From: Rickettsiales bacterium
Lineage (GTDB): Bacteria > Pseudomonadota > Alphaproteobacteria > G027485855
Length of the DNA stretch: 64,000 nucleotides
Direction: 5' to 3'
NCBI GenBank assembly: GCA_027485855.1
Contig: JAIXQD010000019.1
Coordinates: forward strand, 242,153-306,152
In this document: in pieces, positions 8,737 through 17,979 of the stretch
Layout: every line of letters starts with the position of its first letter
How positions within the stretch are numbered: position 1 is the stretch's first letter
Program-made: the position numbers and the translations under genes
The notes under the pieces: generated by a model
Told to the model about the DNA's origin: nothing
Databases searched by the model: none
Seen by the model: only the letters and a program-made list of their open reading frames with translations

Positions 8737-9486
8737 TTAATGACCAAAAATTAAACCCGCTTTACTTGCATCTTGACTTGTCTGGGAAGCGCCCAAATTT
8801 ATTGTGGTAATAAGCGTTGCGGCTGAATTGTTACCGGCGCCTGCTTTAATTCTAAAGGCCGCTTCGGCTAAACCGGCCTGCATAGGTGTTAACAAACGCA
8901 CTGCCGTTAAATAATCAAAAAATGGGCGCACACCTTGTAGTGAAATGGCCACATCGCCCGCTATGGCTGGCGCAAGGCTCAGCTGACCCCAAATACGAAT
9001 ATTGCTTAAAGCGAGTGCGGCCTTAATGTCGGGGCTGATTTTATTATCACCCAGTAAAATAAGTCCCTCATTTTGCCACAGGCCAAGTTGTGGATATTTT
9101 GGCGACTGACTGAAAAATGGCGGCAAGCGCAGCGAAAAATCCTGCCCGCCATGCCATTGCAACACCGCCTGCCCCATAAAAGCCGTCAGCACGGGTTGCT
9201 GCTGATAGGAAACAGCCAAATTCTCCCAACGTGCCTGCGCACGATATTGCACAATATCGGCAAGGCCACTGTGCAAAATAAGATTATCGGCAGAAAATTC
9301 TAGTATTTGATTTTGCCAGCGCGGTTGTTGCAGCTCAAAATGCCACGCCAGCGGAAAGCCGCTATAGCTGATGCGGGCGGGCTGAAATTGCTGCTGTATA
9401 AACGCCTGCGCCAACCACAACAGCGCAAAATAAACGCCCACATAAAAGATAATAGCGCACAGTAAAAATTTAAGCGGTGGCCACAT
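8737..9486 (-). CDS. DUF2125-like membrane-anchored protein
   Basis: The protein is about 249 residues from the Met at 9486 (MWPPLKFLLCAIIFYVGVYF). This start gives a short N-terminal signal anchor and a 17-base overlap with the end of the RND permease gene; an upstream Met at 9552 would bury the anchor. The rest is beta-rich, with repeated short strands such as RISYSGFPLAWHFELQQPRW and LGLWQNEGLILLG. This pattern matches alphaproteobacterial DUF2125 proteins, whose function is unknown. It is probably periplasmic and anchored in the inner membrane. It is the last gene of the operon adaptor - permease - this gene. Confidence 0.6.
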   Translation of the reverse strand: MWPPLKFLLCAIIFYVGVYFALLWLAQAFIQQQFQPARISYSGFPLAWHFELQQPRWQNQILEFSADNLILHSGLADIVQYRAQARWENLAVSYQQQPVLTAFMGQAVLQWHGGQDFSLRLPPFFSQSPKYPQLGLWQNEGLILLGDNKISPDIKAALALSNIRIWGQLSLAPAIAGDVAISLQGVRPFFDYLTAVRLLTPMQAGLAEAAFRIKAGAGNNSAATLITTINLGASQTSQDASKAGLIFGH

Positions 9487-12400
9487 AGCGGCGTCGCTTG
9501 GTAAGCCAAATATAGGCCGAGGGTACAATATAAAGGGTGAGCAATGTGCCAAATGTCATGCCGCCCACAATGCACCAGCCAATTTGCTGGCGGCTTTCAG
9601 CGCCAGCGCCTGCGGCATAAGCCAGTGGCAATGCACCTAGCACCATGGCGCCCGTAGTCATTAAGATGGGGCGCAAGCGAACAGACGCAGCCTCGATGAC
9701 GGCTTCTTTGGCGTCCTTGCCCTTAACCCGTGCCTGATTAGCAAACTCTACAATCAGAATACCGTGCTTGGTAATAAGGCCAACCAAGGTAATGATGCCT
9801 ATCTGGCTATAAACATTCATACTGCCTGCGGTAAGCCACAAGGTGAATAAAGCGCCGGCCACAGCCAATGGCACTGATAACATAATCACCAGCGGATCAA
9901 GGAAGCTTTCATATTGCGCCGAAAGCACCAGATAAATAAATACCAGCGCCAGTAAAAACACCATCATGAGCGCGCCCGAGGCCGAGCGGAACTCGCGCGA
10001 TTGTCCGGTATAATCAATCAGCGCTTTTTCGCCTATCACTTCTTTGGCGGTGGCCTCCATAAAATCAAGCGCGTCACCCATAGCCATGCCTGGTGCCATG
10101 CCGGCCGATATGGTTGCCGCACGCAATTTGTTAAAATGGTTGAGGCTGCCAGCGGTGGCCACTTCAGCGACATTGACCAAATTACTGAGCGACACCATTT
10201 GCCCGTCTTTGCTGCGCACATAAATATTAGTGAGATCTCGCGGGCGCTCACGCGCTGAGGGCGCCAATTGCACAATGACATCATATTGGAAAACATCTTG
10301 TCGAAAGCGCGTAACCTCGCTGCTGCCAACAAGTGTTTGCAAGGCCTCACCAATGGCGGCGACATCAACGCCCATGAGTGCTGCTTTGTCGCGGTCGATG
10401 CTGAAGCGCAATTCAGGCTTGGTCATTTTTAAATCAATGTCAGGGTTGGTAATACCCGGATTTTGCGCAAGCTTAGCCGCGATTTGCTGCATTTGTGCAT
10501 CAAGCTCTTCATAGGTGCCGGTGGTTTGTATAACCATTTCTAAGGGCTGTTTGCCCAGCTCAGCACCTAATGCCGGCGGGCTAAGCGGAAAAGCCAAAAC
10601 ACCTGGCATGGACATAAAGCTACCAAACAACATGCCAATAATGGCTTGCGCCGGCATATTGCGGTTTTCCCATGGGGTGAGACCCAAAAAGGAAATGCCC
10701 TGATTAATTTGCGGCGCGCCACTAATGGTGAAAAAGCGGATTTGCTCGGGGATGTTGCTATAAATCGCTTCAATCTGGCGGCTATATTGATCGACATATT
10801 CAATGCTTGAGCCTTCTGGCGCAATCATAAAGCCGATGGCGATGCTGCGATCTTCGACCGGTGATAATTCTTGCGGCAAGAGGGTAAAAAACCCAGCGCC
10901 AATACCGGCAGTGACAATAATAACAGCAACAACCCGCTTGGGTGCGGCCAACACGGCGCGCAAAGTTTGCGCATAGCTACTGGCTAAATGATTGAGCCAA
11001 TCTTCGATACGTTGGCTCCAAGCGGGTGATGCGGTATGCCGCAATAATTTGCTGCACATCATGGGCGTCAGCGTAAGCGCCACAAAGCCCGACACCACCA
11101 CCGCGCCCGCTAAAGTGAGTGCAAACTCGGCAAATAATTTACCGGTGCGGCCTTCGCTAAAGGCCATGGGCGTATAGACAGCGGCCAAGGTGATGGTCAT
11201 GGCGATGACGGCAAAAACAATTTCACGCGAGCCTTTAAGCGCGGCGTCTATGGGCGTCATGCCTTCTTCAATGTGGCGGTAAATATTTTCTAGCACCACA
11301 ATGGCATCATCAACCACAAGCCCCACCGCCAGCACGAGGGCCAAAAGCGTAAGCGTGTTAATGGAAAAACCCAGCAAAGCCATAATAGCAAAAGCGCCAA
11401 TCAGCGATATGGGGATGGTAATGAGCGGAATAAAAGTAGCGCGCACCGTGCGCAGAAAAAAGAATATAACCAAAACCACCAAGCCAACCGCCTCGAGGAT
11501 AGTGCCATAAACAGCCGCAACCGAGCGGGCAATAAACAGCGATGCATCATAGGCCAACTCAATGCGCATGCCATCGGGCAGGCGCTTTTGTATTTCTGGC
11601 AATTGGGCGCGCAAGGCGCTGCCAATTTCAAGCGGGTTGCCGGTCGATTGCTTGACCACCCCCAAGGCCACAGCTGGCTGGCCATTAAAACGCGCCACCA
11701 CACGCTCGTCGGCGGCGGCCTTTTGAATGAGCGCGACATCGCCCAAGCGCACCAGCGTTTTGCCATCGTCCTTGATGATGATTTGTGCAAATTCTTCAGG
11801 GGTACGTAAATCGGTACTGCCCGACACGCTAAACTCGCGCCACTGGCTTTCAATACGACCTGCCGGAATATCGATATTTTGCCGTCTTATCGCGGCAAGC
11901 ATCTCGCCCACGGTCAGATTATAGCTGGCCAGTTTATCGGCATCGGCCCAAACGCGCATGGCCGTGCGGCGTTCGCCAAAAATGGGCACGCTGGCCACGC
12001 CTGGCAAAGTTTTAAGCTGGTCGCGCACTTGCCGCTCGGCAAAATCGGTAATTTCAAGCGGTGTGTGGCGCGTGCTGGCAAAGGCTAAATAAATAATGGG
12101 CTGCGCATCGGCTTCAACCTTAGCCACAATCGGCTCATCGACGCCATTGGGCAAATCGCCGCGCACACGCGCCACGCGATCGCGGGTGTCGGCCGCAGCG
12201 GCATCGGCATCACGCCCGGGCTTAAAGCGCAAAGTAATTTGGCTTGATTGCTCGCGGCTGATGGAGGACATAAAATCAATGCCCTCAATACCCGCCAGTG
12301 AATCTTCCATAATTTTAGTGACTTGTGTTTCCATAATATCGGCACTGGCGCCACGATAAAATGTTTCAACCGTCACGGCGGGCTCGTCGGCATTGGGGTA

Positions 12401-12508
12401 TTCGCGCACACTGAGGCGGTCATAGGCAATAAAACCTAAAAGCAAAACCAGCAGGTTTAGCACAATGGCAAAAACCGGCCGACGAATGCAAAACTCAGGA
12501 AGGGTCAT
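9470..12508 (-). CDS. RND multidrug efflux permease (HAE-1/AcrB type)
   Basis: The 1012-residue protein has the standard AcrB-family layout: TM1 near the N-terminus (RRPVFAIVLNLLVLLLGF), a large periplasmic loop, TM2-6, a second loop and TM8-12. The proton-relay pair is present in TM4 as VVDDAIVVLENIYRHIEEGM. It would export drugs, detergents or other amphiphiles out of the inner membrane and periplasm, driven by the proton gradient, together with an adaptor and an outer-membrane channel. The adaptor gene lies just upstream (12529-13632). No TolC-like gene is in the window, so the channel is encoded elsewhere. Confidence 0.93.
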   Translation of the reverse strand: MTLPEFCIRRPVFAIVLNLLVLLLGFIAYDRLSVREYPNADEPAVTVETFYRGASADIMETQVTKIMEDSLAGIEGIDFMSSISREQSSQITLRFKPGRDADAAAADTRDRVARVRGDLPNGVDEPIVAKVEADAQPIIYLAFASTRHTPLEITDFAERQVRDQLKTLPGVASVPIFGERRTAMRVWADADKLASYNLTVGEMLAAIRRQNIDIPAGRIESQWREFSVSGSTDLRTPEEFAQIIIKDDGKTLVRLGDVALIQKAAADERVVARFNGQPAVALGVVKQSTGNPLEIGSALRAQLPEIQKRLPDGMRIELAYDASLFIARSVAAVYGTILEAVGLVVLVIFFFLRTVRATFIPLITIPISLIGAFAIMALLGFSINTLTLLALVLAVGLVVDDAIVVLENIYRHIEEGMTPIDAALKGSREIVFAVIAMTITLAAVYTPMAFSEGRTGKLFAEFALTLAGAVVVSGFVALTLTPMMCSKLLRHTASPAWSQRIEDWLNHLASSYAQTLRAVLAAPKRVVAVIIVTAGIGAGFFTLLPQELSPVEDRSIAIGFMIAPEGSSIEYVDQYSRQIEAIYSNIPEQIRFFTISGAPQINQGISFLGLTPWENRNMPAQAIIGMLFGSFMSMPGVLAFPLSPPALGAELGKQPLEMVIQTTGTYEELDAQMQQIAAKLAQNPGITNPDIDLKMTKPELRFSIDRDKAALMGVDVAAIGEALQTLVGSSEVTRFRQDVFQYDVIVQLAPSARERPRDLTNIYVRSKDGQMVSLSNLVNVAEVATAGSLNHFNKLRAATISAGMAPGMAMGDALDFMEATAKEVIGEKALIDYTGQSREFRSASGALMMVFLLALVFIYLVLSAQYESFLDPLVIMLSVPLAVAGALFTLWLTAGSMNVYSQIGIITLVGLITKHGILIVEFANQARVKGKDAKEAVIEAASVRLRPILMTTGAMVLGALPLAYAAGAGAESRQQIGWCIVGGMTFGTLLTLYIVPSAYIWLTKRRRYVATA

Positions 12509-12528
12509 GGCTGCCTACAATTCTGCTG

Positions 12529-13632
12529 CTATTGTTTGGGGGCATCTTGCAATATCTGCACGCCCATGCCGGGGAATAATTTAATCTGGCCATCGCTGAC
12601 CACAGCATCATTAGCATTGATGCCTTGTAAAATTTCAACGCGCCCGCGCTGGCGCACACCAATTTGCACCGGCAGCAGCTCGGCCTTATCGCCACGCACC
12701 ACATAAACCATGGCGCCCTCGCGGCGCATCACAATGGCACTTTCAGGCACAATGAGCGCTTTATCGCGTGTGGCCAAGGTGACACTGACCCGCGCAAACA
12801 TGCCGGGCTTGAGCAGGCCATCAGGGTTGGCCAAGCGCGCCCGCACCTGAAAGCTGCGCGACGCATCATTGGCGCGAGACTCTATCGCCACAATTTTTGC
12901 CACAACCTTTTTTTCGGCCAAGGCGGGAATAGTGGCAATCACTTCAGCGCCTAATTTGATTTGCGCTTGTGCGGTCTCGGGCACGCTGAAATCAAGCTGC
13001 AGTGGGTCGAGGCTAACCAAAGTAAATAAGGCCTGCCCCACTTGCACATAATCGCCCACGCTGACTTGCCGCACGCCAAGTGCGCCGGCAAAAGGCGCGG
13101 TGATTTTTGTTTTATCGAGCTGTGCTTTAGCCAAGGCCACACTGGCTTCAGCGCGCGCCAGCGCCGCTGCGGCCTCATCGCGGCTGCGCGCCGACATGGC
13201 TTTGCTGGCCAAAAGCTCTTGCGCGCGGGCAAAATTGGCGCGCGCTAAACGCACATCGGCCTCGGCTTGCGCGAGTTCGGCTTGCAAAATACTATCATCT
13301 AGCTGCACCAGCATGGTGCCGGCCTCGACCTGCTGCCCTTCAGCATCGCTCACTTGCACAACCTTACCGGCAATTTCTGGCACCAGCAGAATATCGGCCG
13401 CCGCCGATAGGGCACCGACAGCCGCCAGCTCATCGCGAATGGTTTCAGCCTGTGCGGGGGCGGCAATAACCGGCACCTTAAAGTCGGCGCCCGGGCCTCC
13501 CATGCCGCCTTGCATCATCATCCACATGCCGAAAAGCCGCCAGCCAATAAGAAACAGCAAAATCAGCGACCCAAAAGTTATCACCCAGCGCTTGGTGCTC
13601 CATGCTGTGGGGCGAGAAAAAAAGGCAGACAT
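12529..13632 (-). CDS. RND efflux periplasmic adaptor (HlyD/MFP family)
   Basis: The 367-residue protein has an N-terminal inner-membrane anchor (KRWVITFGSLILLFLIGWRLF). It is followed by the lipoyl half-motif pair (VPEIAGKVVQVSDAEGQQVEAG and ITAPFAGALGVRQVSVGDYV) flanking a coiled-coil hairpin rich in Ala, Leu and Glu, then beta-barrel and membrane-proximal domains. It bridges the permease to an outer-membrane channel. It is transcribed first, with the permease gene 20 bases downstream. The CsoR-like gene lies beyond the operon end, so regulation of this pump by it is not indicated by position alone. Confidence 0.92.
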   Translation of the reverse strand: MSAFFSRPTAWSTKRWVITFGSLILLFLIGWRLFGMWMMMQGGMGGPGADFKVPVIAAPAQAETIRDELAAVGALSAAADILLVPEIAGKVVQVSDAEGQQVEAGTMLVQLDDSILQAELAQAEADVRLARANFARAQELLASKAMSARSRDEAAAALARAEASVALAKAQLDKTKITAPFAGALGVRQVSVGDYVQVGQALFTLVSLDPLQLDFSVPETAQAQIKLGAEVIATIPALAEKKVVAKIVAIESRANDASRSFQVRARLANPDGLLKPGMFARVSVTLATRDKALIVPESAIVMRREGAMVYVVRGDKAELLPVQIGVRQRGRVEILQGINANDAVVSDGQIKLFPGMGVQILQDAPKQ

Positions 13633-13763
13633 GCGGGCTCCTGTTTTGCGTCACTGGCCGAGTGTAAAACTATGAGCGTTAATAAGTTATGTGAAAAAGC
13701 TAGGTCTTATATAGTGTGGTTATAATTTATCGCCAGCTGTATCCGTAAAGTTATGTTAATAAA

Positions 13764-13792
13764 AAACCGTGCAGGGGTGAGCTGCACGGTTT
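13764..13792 (-). terminator. Intrinsic terminator after the small membrane-protein pair
   Basis: A perfect 11-bp stem (13764-13774 with 13782-13792) closes a 7-base loop. On the minus strand the hairpin is followed by TTTATTAA. It lies 27 bases after the stop codon of the minus-strand gene ending at 13819, as expected for a rho-independent terminator, although the U-tract is short. It would separate that operon from the efflux operon downstream. Confidence 0.7.
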
Positions 13793-13818
13793 GGTAACGA
13801 GCAAAATTTAGTAAAAAC

Positions 13819-14184
13819 TTATTGGGCGGGTGCCGCTGGTGCCTCGGGGGCACCAACACGCTCGGCCGCGACGGGTGCTGCACCATTTTCGCGGTTGGGG
13901 CTAATGGTAATGCCCGCACGATTAAGGTTGGCAATAATTGTTTTGGCGTTTTTATTGCCTGCTTCGGCAAGTTTATTGGCGCCCAACAACAAAGATTGCA
14001 ATTGCTCGGCAACTTTGCGCGATTGGGTGACATTACGCTCTTGGCTGTTGAAGTTTTCTTTGAGCATCTTGCTGTCTTGCCAAACTTGCGTGGCATTAAA
14101 GCCCATAAGCAAAACAAATGACACGGCCAAAACCATAAGCGGTAAGCCCAATGAATGAGGTGCTGTTGTATGTGTGTTATCCAT
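13819..14184 (-). CDS. Small membrane-anchored protein, pair member 2
   Basis: The 121-residue protein has a single N-terminal membrane helix (LGLPLMVLAVSFVLLMGF) followed by an approximately 70-residue helical, coiled-coil-like segment. It ends with AGITISPNRENG and an Ala/Pro-rich tail. Its layout and the GITI(S/T).N.ENG motif match the gene 5 bases upstream (14190-14528), so the two are probably diverged duplicates acting together in the inner membrane or periplasm. The family is not recognised. The intrinsic terminator at 13764-13792 ends this two-gene operon. Confidence 0.65.
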   Translation of the reverse strand: MDNTHTTAPHSLGLPLMVLAVSFVLLMGFNATQVWQDSKMLKENFNSQERNVTQSRKVAEQLQSLLLGANKLAEAGNKNAKTIIANLNRAGITISPNRENGAAPVAAERVGAPEAPAAPAQ

Positions 14185-14189
14185 GGTGA

Positions 14190-14528
14190 TTATCTCCGAT
14201 TTTCGCTTGCAGCAGCGCCGGCAGCATTGCCCGCAGCGCCATTGGCATTTTCGTTATTAGCGGTGATGGTGATGCCGTGCTCAGACAACAGATTTCTGAT
14301 CTGTTCGTCTTTTTGACTGACGGCAACATCAGCCATTGCTTGCGCAATTTGCGAATTAAGCTGCGATAAACGCATGCCTTCATCGATGGTGCGGCTGCGC
14401 TCGGCCACTTGCATTTGCAGCACCCGATTGCTGCTGACCATCATGCCGGTGGCCAACACCAATATCAGCGACAATGTTGCCGCCGTCAGCGTGACCCAAT
14501 ATTGATAAGTTTTATCCATGGTGCTCAT
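14190..14528 (-). CDS. Small membrane-anchored protein, pair member 1
   Basis: The protein has 112 residues from ATG 14528, chosen because TAGGAG lies just upstream; the open frame extends further but without a ribosome site. One N-terminal membrane helix (WVTLTAATLSLILVLATGMMV) is followed by a helical region, then GITITANNENANG and an Ala-rich tail. It resembles the following gene in size, topology and terminal motif. It is transcribed divergently from the phage packaging operon; the 126-base gap between them holds the operator and promoter at 14607-14635. Whether it belongs to the host or to the phage-like cluster is not clear. Confidence 0.65.
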   Translation of the reverse strand: MSTMDKTYQYWVTLTAATLSLILVLATGMMVSSNRVLQMQVAERSRTIDEGMRLSQLNSQIAQAMADVAVSQKDEQIRNLLSEHGITITANNENANGAAGNAAGAAASENRR

Positions 14529-14606
14529 TCTCCTATTTAATTTCTTCGTACGAATCGAAAGAACCTCGCAAAGTGTATGCGTTTTTTGATTAATGTAAAA
14601 TAACGC

Positions 14607-14635
14607 TTGACGCGGGTATCCTTTATGGATACATT
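14607..14635 (+). promoter_or_regulatory. Promoter with palindromic operator for the packaging operon
   Basis: A -35 element TTGACG (14607-14612) and a -10 element TACATT (14630-14635) are separated by 17 bases. The spacer contains the palindrome GTATCC-TTTAT-GGATAC at 14616-14632. The same palindrome with a 5-base centre occurs at 39856-39872 beside the S24-type repressor gene. The position implies that repressor binding blocks transcription of the terminase-to-head operon that starts 20 bases downstream. Confidence 0.75.
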
Positions 14636-14654
14636 GACATTGTGAGGGCGGCGC

Positions 14655-15017
14655 ATGACTAAAAACAAAACCGCAGCACAAAAACCCACTCGCAAAAAAA
14701 CCTCTGCTAAAATTCAAAAGCCAAAAACACAAAAATCACGCGCCTTTGATTTAGCCAAAATCAATGCGAGCGAAAGCCCGCTTGAGACTTTGCAACAGCT
14801 ATTACGCAACAGTGACGACGCCCGCGTGCAACTTGCTGCGGCTAAGGCGCTTTTGGATTATCTGCCGCCCCATGACCAAACCGACCAGCAAGAGCAAAAT
14901 GAATGGCTGGCCGAAATTGAATCCCTTATGGCAACAATTGCCGATCGCTTATCGGCAGGCATTGAAAGCGCGGCTGGAGTGGCTGTGCACAGCCCGTCCG
15001 ACACAACTCACCCCTAA
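14655..15017 (+). CDS. Terminase small-subunit-like protein
   Basis: The 120-residue protein has a Lys/Thr-rich N-terminus (to about residue 32), then a helical region (LETLQQLLRNSDDARVQLAAAKALLDYLPP). In GTA and HK97-type clusters a small gene of this kind precedes the large terminase and often encodes the DNA-recognition subunit. Sequence similarity is not strong enough to prove this, so the call rests on position, size and charge. Its 3' end overlaps the start of the large terminase gene by more than 100 bases in another frame. A GAGG ribosome site precedes the ATG, and the promoter-operator lies immediately upstream. Confidence 0.6.
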   Translation: MTKNKTAAQKPTRKKTSAKIQKPKTQKSRAFDLAKINASESPLETLQQLLRNSDDARVQLAAAKALLDYLPPHDQTDQQEQNEWLAEIESLMATIADRLSAGIESAAGVAVHSPSDTTHP

Positions 15018-16182
15018 AGGCAATTGGCAAAGCTGGCTTATTTTAGCGGGGCGCGGCTGGGGTAAAACCCGCACCGGCGCCGAAGATTTAGCCCATTATG
15101 CGCTGTGGCACAAAGGCAGTCGCTGTGCTGTGGTGGCGCCCACTTATGCTGATGCCCGCGATACCTGCCTTGAAGGGCAATCAGGGCTATTAGGAATAAT
15201 TCCCCGTCCCTGTATCAGCGCTTGGAACCGCAGCCTTGGTGAATTGATTTTATTTAACGATAGTCGCATTAAACTTTTTTCGGCCGATCAACCCGAGCGG
15301 CTGCGCGGCCCGCAACATCATCGTGTTTGGGCCGATGAATTAGCCGCTTGGGCCAACCCTGATGCTTTCGACCAAATGCTGTTTGGTTTGCGCTTGGGCG
15401 ATAACCCGCAATGTGTCATTACCACTACGCCCAAGCCAAAACCGCTGTTGCTTGAGCTATTAGCCCGCGCTGGACAGGATGTTTTTTTAACGCGTGGCCA
15501 CACTTTTGATAACAGCGCGCATTTAGCCGCATCCGCCATGGCGCAGCTGCGGGCTCGCTATGATGGCACACGCCTTGGCCGGCAAGAACTGGCTGCAGAT
15601 ATTTTGCAAGATGCTGAAGGCGCTTTGTGGCAACGCGCCCAGATTGACAGTTTGCGTGTAAGTGCAGCACCAACCCCACTTGAGCGCATTGTCTTGGCCT
15701 GCGACCCCGCCTTAGGGGGCGGCAAACAGAATGACGAAACCGGCCTTATTGTGGCGGCTTTGGGTGTTGATGGTCATGCTTATATTTTAGCCGATCATTC
15801 GGGCCGCTATAGCCCGCAAAGCTGGGCCAACAAAGCCGTGGCACTGCTAAAGCAGTATGAAGCCACGCGCTTAGTGGCCGAAGTCAATGCTGGCGGCGAA
15901 CTGATTGCCGCATTGCTGCACAGCATGTCGGCACATGTGCCGCTGGTGCCGGTGCGTGCCGTGCAAGGCAAGGTTGGCCGCGCTTTGCCCGTAGCCGCGC
16001 TTTATGAGCGTGGCCTTGTACACCATGTGGGGAGCTTGCCCGAGCTTGAGGACCAGCTTTGTCGTTTTACTTTGCAGGGCCTGAGCGGTGGCGGCTCGCC
16101 CGACCGGCTTGATGCGCTGGTATGGGCGCTGACCGACCTACTGTTGCAGCCACAAGCGCCCCCGCGCATAAGAGGACTATAA
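14872..16182 (+). CDS. terL: Terminase large subunit (packaging ATPase-nuclease)
   Basis: The start is at 14872 or 14899; the reading frame upstream of 14872 reads as low-complexity and lies inside the preceding gene. The ATPase domain has a Walker A-like AGRGWGKT and a Walker B-like HRVWADELAAW. The C-terminal RNase H-like nuclease has acidic motifs CDPALGGG and DALVWALTDLL. About 436 residues, close to GTA g2 and HK97-type terminases. It translocates DNA into proheads and cuts it. The extensive overlap with the small-subunit-like gene suggests translational coupling. Confidence 0.9.
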   Translation: MTKPTSKSKMNGWPKLNPLWQQLPIAYRQALKARLEWLCTARPTQLTPKGNWQSWLILAGRGWGKTRTGAEDLAHYALWHKGSRCAVVAPTYADARDTCLEGQSGLLGIIPRPCISAWNRSLGELILFNDSRIKLFSADQPERLRGPQHHRVWADELAAWANPDAFDQMLFGLRLGDNPQCVITTTPKPKPLLLELLARAGQDVFLTRGHTFDNSAHLAASAMAQLRARYDGTRLGRQELAADILQDAEGALWQRAQIDSLRVSAAPTPLERIVLACDPALGGGKQNDETGLIVAALGVDGHAYILADHSGRYSPQSWANKAVALLKQYEATRLVAEVNAGGELIAALLHSMSAHVPLVPVRAVQGKVGRALPVAALYERGLVHHVGSLPELEDQLCRFTLQGLSGGGSPDRLDALVWALTDLLLQPQAPPRIRGL

Positions 16183-16198
16183 ACCTATAGGAGAAACA

Positions 16199-17392
16199 AT
16201 GAAACTACGCACTTTATTTTCGCGTAAAGCGCCAGTGGCGGAAAAAAGCAGCAAGGTGGGGCCGCTGTTAACGGTCACTGGCCCTGGCCTGCCGCGCTGG
16301 ACGCCGCGCCGCTATGACATGCTGGCCGAAGAAGGCTTTCGGCGTAATGTTGTGGCCTATCGCTGCATTACGCTAATTGCTGAAGCGGCCAGCACGATCC
16401 CCCTTGTGCTTTACGATGACAGCGGCGCTGAGCTTAGCAATCACCCGCTGTTGCAATTGCTGGCAAGGCCCAATCCGCGGCAGAGTGGCGCTGCCCTGCT
16501 GCATGCGCTGGTGGCTTATCGGTTGATTGCGGGCAATGCCTATCTTGAAATGGTGCGCCCCAGCGGCACAACACCACAAGAGCTTTATGCCCTAAGACCC
16601 GACCTTATGAAAATTATCCCTGGCGCGCAGGGCCTTGCTGAAGCCTATGAATATAGCGCGGGCGGGCGCAGCGTGCGCTGGCCTACCGACCCGCTGACAG
16701 GCGCGAGCCACATATTACATTGGCGCGCTTTTCATGCGGGCGATGATTGGTATGGTCTTGCCCCATTAGAGGCCGCGCTGACCAGCATTGACCAATTTAA
16801 TGCGGCTTGTAGTTGGAACCAAGCGCTGCTTAATAATGGCGCACGTCCGGCCGGCGCTTTGGTTTATGCGCCCAAAGAAGGGCCAAGCCAGCTGAGCGAT
16901 GAGCAATTTAGCCGGCTTAAAGGCGAGCTGCTTGAGCATTATCAAGGCCGTGGCAATGCTGGCCGCCCGCTTATTTTAGAAGGTGGCCTGCAATGGCAGG
17001 AATTATCGCTGAACCCCAAAGATATGGATTGGCTGGATGGGCGCAATGTTGCGGCACGCGATATTGCCATGGCTTTTGGTGTGCCAACGCAGCTATTGGG
17101 CCTGCCCGATAGCCAAACCTATGCCAATATGGAGCAAGCGCGTTTGGCTTTTTATGAAGAAACCATTTTGCCCTTGCTGCGCCAACTCGTGAATGAGCTA
17201 AACCGCTGGTTGTGCCCCACTTTTACCGCAGGTTTGCGCCTTGCCATTGACGAGGACGAAATCTCGGCGCTTGGCCCAAGGCGCGATGCCAAATGGCAAA
17301 AAATTCAGCAATGCGATTTTTTAACCCTCAATGAAAAACGGGCGGCCTTGGGTTATCAGCCCCTCACTGACGGCGACCGCATAAGCAAATAG
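16199..17392 (+). CDS. HK97-family portal protein
   Basis: The 397-residue protein starts at an ATG preceded by TAGGAG. Family features include the N-terminal NVVAYRCITLIAEAAS stretch, IPLVLYD, NAYLEMVRPSG and the C-terminal ARDIAMAFGVPTQLLGLPD.QTYANMEQARLAFYEETI region typical of HK97/GTA g3 portals. It forms the dodecameric ring through which DNA enters the head and to which the tail connectors bind. It lies between the terminase and prohead protease genes, the canonical order. Confidence 0.92.
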   Translation: MKLRTLFSRKAPVAEKSSKVGPLLTVTGPGLPRWTPRRYDMLAEEGFRRNVVAYRCITLIAEAASTIPLVLYDDSGAELSNHPLLQLLARPNPRQSGAALLHALVAYRLIAGNAYLEMVRPSGTTPQELYALRPDLMKIIPGAQGLAEAYEYSAGGRSVRWPTDPLTGASHILHWRAFHAGDDWYGLAPLEAALTSIDQFNAACSWNQALLNNGARPAGALVYAPKEGPSQLSDEQFSRLKGELLEHYQGRGNAGRPLILEGGLQWQELSLNPKDMDWLDGRNVAARDIAMAFGVPTQLLGLPDSQTYANMEQARLAFYEETILPLLRQLVNELNRWLCPTFTAGLRLAIDEDEISALGPRRDAKWQKIQQCDFLTLNEKRAALGYQPLTDGDRISK

Positions 17393-17432
17393 GAAAATTA
17401 TCATCAGCACTATTTTTATAGGAGAACAAAGC

Positions 17433-17966
17433 ATGAATTCTCGTAAGGGGCAGGCGCATGGCGCCACCACACAAAATGACACGGGCTTTATTGCCGGCTA
17501 TGCCAGCGTGTTTAATGTCACCGATAGCCAAGGCGAAGCGGTGCAGGCCGGCGCTTTTGCGCGCGCCATAAAAAATGCGCAGCAGCGCGGTGTGCTGCCC
17601 GCCATGTTGTGGATGCACGACCCCGAACAACCGATTGGCGTTTGGCACAAGCTTTACGAAGACCGCAAAGGCCTGTGGGTGGAAGGCCAGCTGGCTTTGC
17701 GCGGGCAAAAAGCCGCCGAGCTTTACGAGCTGCTCAAAATGGGCGCGGTGAGCGGCCTTTCTATTGGCTATCGCGTGCAAGGGGCGCGCCTTGACCGCAT
17801 CAACAAACGCAAACTGCTCACCGATATCGAACTGGTTGAAGTGTCGCTGGTGACTTTTCCTGCCAACAACGCTGCACGGGTGCAAGCGGTGAAGCAAAAA
17901 ACCGATGGCGCGCGGGCGATCATCGGTCAGTTACGCAATGCCGCCCGCATTTTACAAACACCCTAA
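17433..17966 (+). CDS. HK97-type prohead protease
   Basis: The 177-residue serine protease is of the S78 family. The start has an AGGAG site. It has the N-terminal GYASVFNVTDSQGEAV, a likely catalytic His in LWMHDPEQPIG and the likely nucleophile Ser in VSGLSIGY. An EVSLVTFPANNAARV stretch closes the domain, as in GTA g4. It matures the prohead by cutting the capsid protein's N-terminal delta domain. It sits directly before the capsid gene. Confidence 0.92.
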   Translation: MNSRKGQAHGATTQNDTGFIAGYASVFNVTDSQGEAVQAGAFARAIKNAQQRGVLPAMLWMHDPEQPIGVWHKLYEDRKGLWVEGQLALRGQKAAELYELLKMGAVSGLSIGYRVQGARLDRINKRKLLTDIELVEVSLVTFPANNAARVQAVKQKTDGARAIIGQLRNAARILQTP

Positions 17967-17979
17967 ATTGGAGAAACGC

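Noticed and set aside
10001..12369. Plus- and minus-strand frames overlapping the RND permease
   Set aside because: They are shadows of the permease frame, which carries clear AcrB-family motifs over its full length.
14190..14732. Long upstream extension of the small membrane protein
   Set aside because: It is Cys/Phe-rich, crosses the operator-promoter region and lacks a ribosome site; ATG 14528 has TAGGAG.
14764..14871. N-terminal extension of the terminase large subunit frame
   Set aside because: The region is Arg/Leu/Cys-rich, unlike the family, and is coding for the small-subunit-like protein in another frame; start placed at 14872 or 14899.
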